Origin: Dongia_A sp044226685 | Lineage (GTDB): Bacteria > Pseudomonadota > Alphaproteobacteria > Dongiales > Dongiaceae | Direction of reading: 5' to 3' | DNA length: 16,590 nucleotides | Assembly (NCBI GenBank): GCA_044226685.1 | Contig: JBGAGP010000105.1 | Location: 1-16,590 of the forward strand | Part shown: in pieces, positions 6,590-13,727 of the stretch | Numbering within the stretch: the first letter of the stretch is position 1 | How the letters are laid out: every line of letters begins with the position of its first letter | Translations under genes and position numbers: made by a program | Notes under the pieces: model-generated | Database searches by the model: none | Seen by the model: only the letters and a program-made list of their open reading frames with translations | What the model was told of the DNA's origin: nothing

Positions 6590-7483
6590 CTAGTAGGCCA
6601 TCCGTCGCAGGGCGCCGAGCACCGCCAGCCGCACCGTGATCATGGCGATCAGCACCGCCGCCAGGGGGATCAGCAGCAGCGGCCCGATCATCCAGGCCTC
6701 GAAGGCGTGGAACACCGGACCGATCGAGGTGCCGCCCTGGGCCGACCACAGCCCCGCTGCGATCAAGGTCACCGCCGCCAGCAGGCTGCCGATCAGCGCG
6801 CCGACCAGGCCGAAGCGGAAGGCCTGGGCCTGGAACTGGCGGGCGACGTAGGAATCCCGCGCGCCGACCAGATGCACGATCTCGACGATCTGCCGATGGA
6901 TGGAAAGGCCGGCGCGGGCGACGAAGGCGACGACGCCGGCGGTCGCCGCCAGCACCAGGATCAGCAGGCTTCCTGCCATCACCTCGACCGTGCGCAGGAA
7001 GCCCATGGCGCGGGCATTGAAGGCGGCATGGTCATCGACCACCGCGCCGGGCGAGGCCTCGATCAGCTTCAGCCGCAGGGCCGGAACATCGGGTGCCGCG
7101 GAAGGCTGCAGCGACACCGCGATCAGGTCGGGCAGCGGCACGCCGAGTTCCGTCGCCGCGTCGCCAAGCCAGGGCGAAAGCAGCCGCGCCACCTCGGTTT
7201 CGTCCAGCAGGCGGGTGCTGATGACGCCTTCGGTATTGGAGACGATCTTGATCGCGGAATCGATGCGCTCGACCCGCGCGCTGTTGTCCTCGCCCAGCAC
7301 CGCGGGCAGTTCGACGGTAAGCTGGCTGGAGAGGTCGCGCTGCCAGCGCTCGGCGGCGCGGTCGACCAGCAGGCCGACGGCGGCGGCGATCATCGCCAGG
7401 TAGACCATGAAGCCGATGATCCAGGGCAGGAAGCGCGAAGTGGAATCGCGGTCCAGCGGCAGGTCGGAGCGGAAGCGCCACAT
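6590..7483 (-). CDS. ftsX: Cell division protein FtsX, ABC-type permease subunit
   Basis: A 297-residue membrane protein with the FtsX layout: a cytoplasmic N-terminus, TM1 at about 18-40, a large extracytoplasmic domain at about 41-165, then TM2 (169-189), TM3 (223-245) and TM4 (265-288). The loop after TM2 reads I-H-R-Q-I-V-E-I-V-H-L-V-G-A-R-D-S-Y-V-A, the conserved coupling segment that contacts FtsE. With FtsE it forms a complex at the division site that controls murein hydrolases through the extracytoplasmic domain. It does not act as an ordinary importer. The start ATG 7483 lies one base after the ftsE stop codon, indicating translational coupling. An 85-bp gap separates it from the DUF218 gene downstream. 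The extracytoplasmic domain is the least conserved part, as usual for the family. Confidence 0.95.
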   Translation of the reverse strand: MWRFRSDLPLDRDSTSRFLPWIIGFMVYLAMIAAAVGLLVDRAAERWQRDLSSQLTVELPAVLGEDNSARVERIDSAIKIVSNTEGVISTRLLDETEVARLLSPWLGDAATELGVPLPDLIAVSLQPSAAPDVPALRLKLIEASPGAVVDDHAAFNARAMGFLRTVEVMAGSLLILVLAATAGVVAFVARAGLSIHRQIVEIVHLVGARDSYVARQFQAQAFRFGLVGALIGSLLAAVTLIAAGLWSAQGGTSIGPVFHAFEAWMIGPLLLIPLAAVLIAMITVRLAVLGALRRMAY

Positions 7484-7484
7484 G

Positions 7485-8216
7485 CTAGGCGTCCGTTCCG
7501 GTGTCGCCGCGCTGCGGCCAGGCCTGGGCCGGCGGCGGGCCGGGAACCGCGGCGGCGGGATCGGTCATGCGGACCGTGCCGCCGGTGATGCGCAACTGCC
7601 GATGGGTGAAGCGGCCGACCAGCGCCTCGTTGTGGGTGGCGATCACCACCGTCGTGCCCATCTTGTTCAGTTCCTCGAACAGGTACATGAGGCGCACGCC
7701 GATGCCGTCGTCGACGTTGCCCGTCGGCTCGTCGGCCAGCAGCAGGCTGGGGCGCGAGATGACCGCGCGCGCGATGGCGACGCGCTGCTGCTGCCCGCCC
7801 GACAGGGTGGCCGGCAACGCGTCCAGGTGATCCTTCAGGCCGACCCAGGCCAGCAATTCCGGCACATGGCGCTTGATGTCGGTTTCGCGCACGCCGGCGA
7901 TGCGCAAAGGCAGCGCCACGTTGTCGGTGGCGGAGAGATGCGGGATCAGGCGGAAATCCTGGAACACCACGCCGATGCGTCGGCGCAACCCCGGATAATC
8001 GGTGCGCCCCAGCACCGAGACGTCGCGGCCGAACAGCTCGACGCGGCCGGCGGCCGGCCGCATCGCCAGGTAGATCAGCTTCAGCAGCGACGACTTGCCG
8101 GCGCCGCTGGCGCCGACCAGGAAGTGGAACGATCCCGGCGCCAGCGTGAAGGTGATCCCGCGCAACACTTCCGGCCCGGCGCCATATCGGACGGTGACCC
8201 CGTCGAACAAAACCAC
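7485..8216 (-). CDS. ftsE: Cell division ATP-binding protein FtsE
   Basis: A 243-residue ABC ATPase, the cytoplasmic partner of FtsX. Walker A is G-A-S-G-A-G-K-S (35-42), the Q-loop is V-V-F-Q-D-F-R-L around Gln86, the ABC signature is L-S-G-G-Q-Q-Q-R (138-145), Walker B is L-L-L-A-D-E-P-T (158-165), and the H-loop His is at 195. The F-Q-D-F-R-L Q-loop and H-L-S-A-T-D-N-V are typical of FtsE as opposed to LolD-type ATPases. The C-terminal 25 residues are Pro/Ala-rich and extend past the ATPase core. The start codon is GTG 8216, supported by a strong GAGGGG ribosome site nine bases upstream. It is the first gene of the ftsE-ftsX-DUF218-plsC cluster and is divergent from the zinc-ribbon gene. 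Confidence 0.95.
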   Translation of the reverse strand: MVLFDGVTVRYGAGPEVLRGITFTLAPGSFHFLVGASGAGKSSLLKLIYLAMRPAAGRVELFGRDVSVLGRTDYPGLRRRIGVVFQDFRLIPHLSATDNVALPLRIAGVRETDIKRHVPELLAWVGLKDHLDALPATLSGGQQQRVAIARAVISRPSLLLADEPTGNVDDGIGVRLMYLFEELNKMGTTVVIATHNEALVGRFTHRQLRITGGTVRMTDPAAAVPGPPPAQAWPQRGDTGTDA

Positions 8217-8225
8217 CGCTAGCGG

Positions 8226-8231
8226 CCCCTC
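8226..8231 (-). promoter_or_regulatory. Shine-Dalgarno site fixing the GTG start of ftsE
   Basis: GAGGGG on the minus strand, nine bases before GTG 8216. It is the best ribosome site near the gene and supports the non-ATG start. Confidence 0.55.
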
Positions 8232-8293
8232 AACGCAATATGCCCACCTTCAGGCGCCGGCAGAATTGCACGCGGGCGGTTTCTGGTCCAGGC

Positions 8294-8323
8294 TTGCCGG
8301 CTCGCTTGCCGCAGAACTATAAA
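8294..8323 (+). promoter_or_regulatory. Predicted housekeeping-type promoter of the zinc-ribbon gene
   Basis: TTGCCG (8294-8299) and TATAAA (8318-8323) are separated by 18 bases. They sit in the divergent interval between ftsE and the zinc-ribbon gene. The expected transcript would begin near 8330, giving a leader of about 30 bases before GTG 8360. Confidence 0.45.
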
Positions 8324-8359
8324 CAACCGGAAGCGCTTGCCGAGGGGGTCCAGTTAAGC

Positions 8360-9298
8360 GTGATAGTCGCCTGCCCGTCCTGCCAGACGCGTTTCCAGCT
8401 GGATGCCGCCAAGCTGCAGCCGGTGGGCAGGCATGTCCGATGCGCCAAATGCTCCCATCGCTGGCTGCAATTGCCGGAAGGCATGGAAGTGCCGGCCGGG
8501 TTGATGCCGCCGGAAACACCCGAAGCGGAGCAGGCACCGGCACCAGCCGCGGACCAGGCCGCCGAGTCGCCGGCAGCCGCGCCCGACTCGGCAGCCGCCG
8601 ATTCGGGACCGGCAGCGGCGCCGGAGGCCCCGCCCGAGACTCCTCCGGCAGCCCCGCCCGAGGCCCCGGCGGAAACGCCGCCTGAAACTCCAGCCGAGAT
8701 GGCGCAATCGCTGGCGGCCATCGCCGAGCATGTCGCGGCGCAGACCGCGCCTGACGGCAAGGCGGGGACGGGCCAGGCCGCCGGCCCGGCGCAACGTCTC
8801 GGCGTGCGGATGACCGGGCCGATCATCGTGCCGCCGCAGATGAAGCCGGCGAAGCCGGCGCGACGCAGCTCCGGCCTGGGTTTCCTGCTGCTGGCTGGAA
8901 TCGTCATCGGCATCCTCGCCGCGGCCTATCTGTTCCGCGACACCATCGCGCGCGTCGTGCCCGGCGCCGATGCGCTCTACTCGGTGCTCAACCTGTCGAC
9001 CGACAATCCGGCGGCGGATCTGGAGATCTCGATCGACAAGACCGAGGCCCAGGATGACGGCGGCAAGACCTTCTTCTCGGTGACGGCGACGATCTTCAAC
9101 CTGTCGGAATATCCAGTCGAGATTCCGCCGCTGGTGATCGTGCCGGTGGATGAGGGCGGCAAACAGCTGGAGCCGATCCGCTTCCGCCTGCGCGAGCGTG
9201 TGGCGCAGCCGGGACAAAACATCAAATTTCAGAAATCTTTCGACAATTGGCCGATCACCGCCAAGGGCTTCGTCCTCAGTGTCGCCGAAGCGCCTTAG
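8360..9298 (+). CDS. MJ0042-type zinc-ribbon and DUF3426 membrane protein
   Basis: A 312-residue protein from GTG 8360. This start places the zinc ribbon at the very N-terminus as in its relatives. The frame is open further upstream, but those residues are not family-like and would precede the predicted promoter. Domains in order: a zinc ribbon with C5-x2-C8 and C28-x2-C31 (V-R-C-A-K-C-S-H-R-W); a Pro/Ala/Glu-rich linker at about 45-115; one membrane helix at about 173-191; and a C-terminal DUF3426 domain (about 205-310) with I-F-N-L-S-E-Y-P-V-E-I-P-P-L and F-D-N-W-P-I-T-A-K-G-F. The ribbon would face the cytoplasm and DUF3426 the periplasm. Function is unknown. Position beside ftsE suggests an envelope role, which is inference. 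The upstream GAGGGGG is 11 bases from the start, a little long. Confidence 0.88.
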   Translation: MIVACPSCQTRFQLDAAKLQPVGRHVRCAKCSHRWLQLPEGMEVPAGLMPPETPEAEQAPAPAADQAAESPAAAPDSAAADSGPAAAPEAPPETPPAAPPEAPAETPPETPAEMAQSLAAIAEHVAAQTAPDGKAGTGQAAGPAQRLGVRMTGPIIVPPQMKPAKPARRSSGLGFLLLAGIVIGILAAAYLFRDTIARVVPGADALYSVLNLSTDNPAADLEISIDKTEAQDDGGKTFFSVTATIFNLSEYPVEIPPLVIVPVDEGGKQLEPIRFRLRERVAQPGQNIKFQKSFDNWPITAKGFVLSVAEAP

Positions 9299-9557
9299 CC
9301 GACTGACATTTTTGCTCCTCATCAATTGTTAAGGCAGCCATGGGTATCCTTGGCGCGTCGGCCGCTGCCCGCGGCTGCGGCCCGGCGTCATCGTTCGGCG
9401 GCAAATCTTGCCTAATGGTTTCCGCCGCTCGGCATGTCGACCGGAACTTTTCCTATCTGGAAGAATTGCTCGTAGTTGAGGCAAGATGACTCAAAGGCAA
9501 GACCGGCGGTCCAAGCGGGGAGGCACTCTGCCAGCCGGCAAATCATGCGGTGATTCT
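9299..9557. other. Intergenic region before the CpdR-like gene
   Basis: I see no gene here. The one clear structure is the inverted repeat at 9360-9382 (entered separately). Small open frames on both strands in this interval lack codon bias or recognisable motifs. Confidence 0.45.
9360..9382 (+). terminator. Strong inverted repeat, possible terminator of the zinc-ribbon gene
   Basis: GGCCGC-T-GCC-CGC-GGC-T-GCGGCC folds with 6 + 3 base pairs around one T-T mismatch and a 3-base loop. It lies 62 bases after the stop codon. There is no T-run on either strand, so termination is only one possibility. Confidence 0.3.
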
Positions 9558-9858
9558 GTGGCTGCAATTCTGTTGGCGGAAGACGACGGCGCTCGCTGCC
9601 CTGGAGGAAGCGGTCTACGACTTGCTGCTGACGGACATCGTCATGCCCGGCGTCGATGGCATCGCGCTTGCCCTGAAGGCGACCAAGGACCGCCCGAGCA
9701 TGCCGGTCGTGCTGATGACCGGTTTCGCCGCCGAACAGCAGCGCGCCCACAATCTGGAAGCGCTGATCGACCGGGTGGTGAGCAAGCCGTTCTCGCTCAA
9801 GGAAATCTGCGCCGCGGTCGACGCCGCCCTGCAGGCCAGGCAGCCGGCCGGTCTCTGA
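9558..9858 (+). pseudogene. CpdR-like single-domain response regulator, disrupted by an internal deletion
   Basis: Two parts of one receiver domain sit in different frames. From GTG 9558, V-A-A-I-L-L-A-E-D-D is a standard first strand with the acidic pair that binds magnesium. Five or so bases later the frame shifts, and from about 9589 the other frame gives A-L-A-A-L-E-E, then D-L-L-L-T-D-I-V-M-P-G-V-D-G with the phospho-acceptor Asp at 9634-9636. L-M-T-G-F and V-S-K-P-F (the Thr and Lys switch residues) follow, to TGA 9858. The second acidic Asp codon and the phospho-acceptor are 49 bases apart, where receivers usually need over 40 codons. Roughly 80 bases, not a multiple of three, seem lost. 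The later frame alone (GTG 9550) gives 102 residues lacking strand 1, so a working receiver is unlikely. CpdR proteins control ClpXP adaptor activity in the alphaproteobacterial cell cycle. Confidence 0.7.
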
Positions 9859-9879
9859 CCAGCAGGTGGTGACCGGCGG

Positions 9880-9925
9880 GGAAGGGTATTTCGCCCGGCG
9901 CGCGCCCTTCCGCATTCGGCTTTTT
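9880..9925 (+). terminator. Possible terminator after the CpdR-like gene
   Basis: GGAAGGG (9880-9886) pairs with CCCTTCC (9905-9911) across an 18-base loop, and a run of five T begins at 9921. The long loop and the 9-base gap to the T-run make this weak, but it is placed 21 bases after the stop codon. Confidence 0.3.
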
Positions 9926-9978
9926 CCGCGCGACACCGTCTCGACCGACGCCCTTCCGGCTGGGTAGTGTCCCCCTGC

Positions 9979-11139
9979 ATGACTGATCTCGATTCCAGCG
10001 CCGCATCGGCGCGTCGCCGCGCGCTCGCCGCCGTCATCGGCACCGCCTTCGGCGTCGGCGTCTCGATCGGCGCCGTCGTGCCGCTGATCGCCCTTGATCT
10101 CGAGGCCCGCGGCTACGACGCGGCGGCGATCGGCGCCAACGCCGCGATGTTTCCCATCGGCGCGGTGGCATTCAGCTTCCTGGTGCCGCGGATCATCGCC
10201 CGGCTGGGGCTGTTCGCGGCGATCGTGGTCAGCATCACGCTCTCCGCTTCCGGCATGCTGCTGTTTCCCCTGATCGACGATTACTACGCCTGGTGCGCGA
10301 TCCGCCTCTTCATCGGCTGCGTCGGCGTCATCCACTGGATCGCCAGCGAGACCTGGATCAACCTGCTGGCCCGCGACGCCAGCCGCAGCCGGGTGATGGC
10401 GGTCTATGCGACCGTCATGGCCGGGGGCTTTGTCGGCGGGCCGCTGCTGCTGTCGGTGACCGGCATCGACGGTTGGCTGCCCTTCGCGGCGGTCGCCACC
10501 GCGTCCCTGTGCGCGTTGATCCCCGTGCTGCTGATCCGCTCGGCGCCGCCGGCCATGGGCGAGAAGCTGGACTTCAGCTTGCCGCAGATCATGCGCGCGG
10601 TGCCGATGGTGATGGCGGCCGCCCTGGTCGCCGGTTTCGTCGATGCCAGCCTGTTCGCGCTGATCCCCGTGCACCAGGTCCGCGCCGGCATCGACACGCA
10701 GGTGGCGGTGCTCAGCCTCAGCGTCTTCATGGCCGGCAATCTGGCGCTGCAATATCCGCTGGGCTGGATCGCCGACCATACCAGCCGGCGCGGCGCCGCC
10801 CTGGGCACGGCGGCCGTCATCGTCGCGGGGGCGGCCGCCTATCCGTTCCTGCTCTCCGGCCTCGGCGCCGGCTTCTGGGCGATGATGTTCGTCTGGGGTG
10901 GGGTCAGCTGGGGCATGTACACGCTGGGCCTGGCGCTGCTGGGGGAGCGGTTCCCCTCGAGCCAGCTTGCCGCCGCCAACGCGGCCTTCGTCATGGTCTA
11001 TGAAATGGGCTCGATCGCCGGCCCGGTAATGTCCGGCGCCGCGCTCGACCGCTGGCCGGTCTACGGATTGCCCTGCGCCGTCGGCGTGGTGGCGGCGGCC
11101 TTCATCGCGGTCGCCATGTTGCGGCCGGCGCGGGCCTAG
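9979..11139 (+). CDS. Major facilitator superfamily transporter (YcaD-like)
   Basis: A 386-residue inner-membrane protein with about twelve hydrophobic helices, the usual MFS length. The stretch S-E-T-W-I-N-L-L-A-R-D followed by R-S-R-V-M-A-V-Y-A-T (about 123-144) resembles the E-x-W-L-N ... R-G-R-V segment of the YcaD-type branch. G-W-I-A-D-H-T-S-R-R (262-271), between helices 8 and 9, is a recognisable MFS motif A variant. G-E-R-F-P-S-S-Q-L-A-A-A-N-A-A-F and a G-P-V-M-S-G turn follow in the C-terminal half. The substrate cannot be inferred. The start ATG 9979 is preferred; GTG 9967, four codons earlier in the same frame, is an alternative, and neither has a strong ribosome site. The gene converges on the DUF4175 gene with 12 bases between the stop codons. 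Confidence 0.85.
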   Translation: MTDLDSSAASARRRALAAVIGTAFGVGVSIGAVVPLIALDLEARGYDAAAIGANAAMFPIGAVAFSFLVPRIIARLGLFAAIVVSITLSASGMLLFPLIDDYYAWCAIRLFIGCVGVIHWIASETWINLLARDASRSRVMAVYATVMAGGFVGGPLLLSVTGIDGWLPFAAVATASLCALIPVLLIRSAPPAMGEKLDFSLPQIMRAVPMVMAAALVAGFVDASLFALIPVHQVRAGIDTQVAVLSLSVFMAGNLALQYPLGWIADHTSRRGAALGTAAVIVAGAAAYPFLLSGLGAGFWAMMFVWGGVSWGMYTLGLALLGERFPSSQLAAANAAFVMVYEMGSIAGPVMSGAALDRWPVYGLPCAVGVVAAAFIAVAMLRPARA

Positions 11140-11151
11140 CAATCCGCCCGG

Positions 11152-13659
11152 CTAGAACTGGCGCAGCAGGCGATCCAGGTAGTCGCGCTCCACCTTCGGC
11201 CGGTCGGTCTGATTGCGCCGCTGGCGCAGCTCCTCGAAGATCTGGCGGCTGCGCTCCAGATCGGAATCGAGCGGCACGCCAGTGCCGTTGTCGGTGGCGA
11301 AGGGGCCGTCGCCGCTGTTCTCATCGTCGCCGTAGTTGCGGCCGAAGGGGTCCATCGGATCGCGCTGCCCGGGCCCGCGCGATCCGGTCCGCTGCTCGCG
11401 CAGCGCCTGGCTCATCTGCTGCAGGCTCTGCTGCATCTGCTCCAGGGCGTCGTTCTGCGACTGGGCGGCGGCGTCGAGATCGCTGTTGCGCAGGGCATCG
11501 ACCGCGCCGCGCATGGATTGCTCGGCCTGGCCCATGCCCTGGGGCAGGCTGCCGGTCATGTTGGAGAAGCGCCGCATCAGGTCGCCCAGCTGCTGGCGCA
11601 GGGCTTCCTGCGATTCCGCGCCCTGGCCGCCATAGCTGCTGCCCGGCCCGGCGCCCGAGCCCTCGCCCGAGCCGTCTCCCGGCTGCTCGCCGGGCTGCTG
11701 GCCGCGCTGCGCCTGGAAGGTGTCCTGCAGCAGCTTCTGCTGCTGGCTCATCATGCGGCCGAGATCGTTCAGCATCTGCTGCGCCTGGCCGTTATTGCCC
11801 TGGCCCGGCATCGGCATGCCCATCTGCAGGTTCTCCAGCATGTTCTGCAGCTGATCGAGCATCTGCTGGGCGGAATCGCGCGAGCCGCTCTGCGCCATGC
11901 GCCGGGCCTGGTTCAGCATCTCGTTCAAGTCCTGTTGCGACAGGGTCAGCGTATCGGGGTTGATCTGGCCCATCGGCATGCCGCGCTGCATCGCCTGCTG
12001 CATCTGCTCCTGCATCTGGCGCAGATACTCGTTCATGGCCTGCTGCAGTTCGTTCATCAGGCGCTCGATCTCCTCGTCGGAGGCGCCGCGCGCCAGGGCT
12101 TCCTCCAGCTCGCGCTGCAGCCGGCGCAGCTCGCGCATCGCCATGCTGACGCCGCCATCCTCGAGCGCGATCGCGGTGTCCCACATCAGCTGCTCGATCT
12201 CCGCTGCCTCCGCCTTGCCGAGGCCGACCTCGGCGCCGGTGGCGAGGCGGTTGGAAGCGAAGCCCAGCGCCATGTAGGTCACCACGTTGCCGTCGAAGGC
12301 GTCGGGCTGGCGCTGCAACTGGCGCAGCGCGCGCGCGACCGGGCGCGCATTGCCGAGGTCCTGCGCCAGCTTCTTGCGCTGCTCGATGATGGCGCGCGCC
12401 ACCGGGTGGTAGAACTTGCGCTCCGGCAGGGTCATGGCGATGGGCGCCGAGGCGCCGATCTGGCCCAAGGCGTCGCGCGCCACCACGCGCAACTCCACCG
12501 GCAGGCCGGCCCAGGGATGCGCGGTCAAGTCCTGGAACGCGGCGCCCTTCACCTTGCCGGGATCGGCGCCCTGGACGGTGAGCGGCAATTCGAGGCTGTC
12601 CTGGCCCTGGGTGATGACCAGGCGCATGTCGGCGACGCCGAAATCGTCATTGGCGGCATAGAGCAGGCGCATCACGGCGCGCTCGGTCACCGTCGGCTCC
12701 TGCAATTCGGCGGTCGGCGGCAGGTCGGGGCGCAGAGCGATCGGCCAGGAGACGTCGAGCCCGCCGCCGGCGATGGCGATGCGGTCGCCCTTGCTCAGGG
12801 TCACCTCGGCGCGCTGGGTCTCGGCGTCCAGCACCTGCATCGGCTTGGTCGTGTCGTTGGCGCTGAGCTTCGCCTCGCCGCCCAGGCCCTGGATCTGCAC
12901 CAGCAGCTTGCTGCCGACGGGGATGTCGATCGGCGCCGGCTCGCCATCCGGCGCCGCCCTGGCGCTGTCGGATTTGAGCGCGATCGGCGCCAGCCGGGTG
13001 TAGTCGGGCGGCGTGATCCAGGCCTCGACCACCACGCTGGCGAGGTCGCCGCTGAACCGCGCCTGCGGCACCGCCGCGGCCACCAGACGCTCATCCGTCT
13101 GGTCCCAGGCAAGGCCGACGCCCAGCGCCAGGACCACCAGGGCGAGGCCACGCAGGGCCATGGGATCACGGCGCGCCATGTCGCTGCGCGGCGGGGCCAG
13201 ATGCAGGTCGCCGAGGCCGGCGAGCAGGCGCTTGCGATGCTGGGCCCACAGGACGGCCGCCCAGGGGTCGACCAGGTTGCTGGCCTGGCGGTCCTCGAGA
13301 TGGGTCAGCGGCCGGTGGCTGAGGCCGCTATCGGCCTCGAGCCGGTGCAGTGCCTCGGCCCGGCTGGGCCAGCGCCAGCGCCGCAGGCCAAACCACAGCG
13401 CGCCGGCCAGCCCGGCCGCGAACAGGGCCAACAGGCCCCAATGCAGCCAGAGCGGCACCAGGGCGAAAACGTCGAACAGCGCCAGGGCGACGAAAGCGGC
13501 CACCACGGCCGCCGCCGGCGCCAGGGCCAGCGCGGCGAGTTCCAGGATCAGCAGGGACCGGGCCAGGCCCGACCAGAAGCGGACGCGCAAAGGCAACCCC
13601 GCCGCATTGGCGCGGGCCGCTTCCGAGCGCAGCTCTGTGGTCGGTCGGTTGATGCTCAC
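11152..13659 (-). CDS. DUF4175 / TIGR02302 family large membrane protein
   Basis: An 835-residue protein when started at GTG 13659. The frame also reaches TTG 13686, but that codon lies upstream of the expected transcription start of the predicted promoter. Two membrane helices lie at about 36-61 and 66-91 and a third at about 171-185. A large, probably periplasmic, beta-rich region runs from about 200 to 410. Residues 510-755 are very rich in Gln and Met with heptad-like helices (M-N-E-Y-L-R-Q-M-Q-E-Q-M-Q-Q-A-M) broken by Gly/Pro/Ser-rich linkers. The last 35 residues (R-Q-I-F-E-E-L-R-Q-R-R ... Y-L-D-R-L-L-R-Q-F) match the conserved tail of the family. Its biochemical role is unknown. It sits directly after lysA, a linkage I recall from alphaproteobacteria. 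Confidence 0.88.
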   Translation of the reverse strand: MSINRPTTELRSEAARANAAGLPLRVRFWSGLARSLLILELAALALAPAAAVVAAFVALALFDVFALVPLWLHWGLLALFAAGLAGALWFGLRRWRWPSRAEALHRLEADSGLSHRPLTHLEDRQASNLVDPWAAVLWAQHRKRLLAGLGDLHLAPPRSDMARRDPMALRGLALVVLALGVGLAWDQTDERLVAAAVPQARFSGDLASVVVEAWITPPDYTRLAPIALKSDSARAAPDGEPAPIDIPVGSKLLVQIQGLGGEAKLSANDTTKPMQVLDAETQRAEVTLSKGDRIAIAGGGLDVSWPIALRPDLPPTAELQEPTVTERAVMRLLYAANDDFGVADMRLVITQGQDSLELPLTVQGADPGKVKGAAFQDLTAHPWAGLPVELRVVARDALGQIGASAPIAMTLPERKFYHPVARAIIEQRKKLAQDLGNARPVARALRQLQRQPDAFDGNVVTYMALGFASNRLATGAEVGLGKAEAAEIEQLMWDTAIALEDGGVSMAMRELRRLQRELEEALARGASDEEIERLMNELQQAMNEYLRQMQEQMQQAMQRGMPMGQINPDTLTLSQQDLNEMLNQARRMAQSGSRDSAQQMLDQLQNMLENLQMGMPMPGQGNNGQAQQMLNDLGRMMSQQQKLLQDTFQAQRGQQPGEQPGDGSGEGSGAGPGSSYGGQGAESQEALRQQLGDLMRRFSNMTGSLPQGMGQAEQSMRGAVDALRNSDLDAAAQSQNDALEQMQQSLQQMSQALREQRTGSRGPGQRDPMDPFGRNYGDDENSGDGPFATDNGTGVPLDSDLERSRQIFEELRQRRNQTDRPKVERDYLDRLLRQF

Positions 13660-13688
13660 GCCGGCATCTCGTCGGTCCGTGATCAATA

Positions 13689-13716
13689 ATTATTAATGTA
13701 GCGGACCGGCGGCCAA
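13689..13716 (-). promoter_or_regulatory. Predicted promoter of the DUF4175 gene
   Basis: Reading the minus strand, TTGGCC (13711-13716) and AATAAT (13689-13694) are separated by 16 bases. The AT-rich -10 region is striking in this GC-rich sequence and overlaps the 10-bp palindrome AATAATTATT (13685-13694). Transcription would begin near 13682, about 23 bases before GTG 13659. This lies between lysA and the DUF4175 gene, so the latter may have its own transcript. Confidence 0.45.
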
Positions 13717-13727
13717 ATTACGAGGGG

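Noticed and set aside
9412..11142. Minus-strand open frame of 576 codons across the MFS and CpdR-like genes
   Set aside because: Asp/Arg/His/Gly-rich antisense translation with no domain; it crosses two unrelated genes and their spacer.
11518..13689. Plus-strand open frame of 723 codons opposite the DUF4175 gene
   Set aside because: A repetitive Leu/His/Arg/Gln-rich translation caused by the complement of Gln- and Ala-rich codons. The minus-strand protein has family motifs and a promoter.
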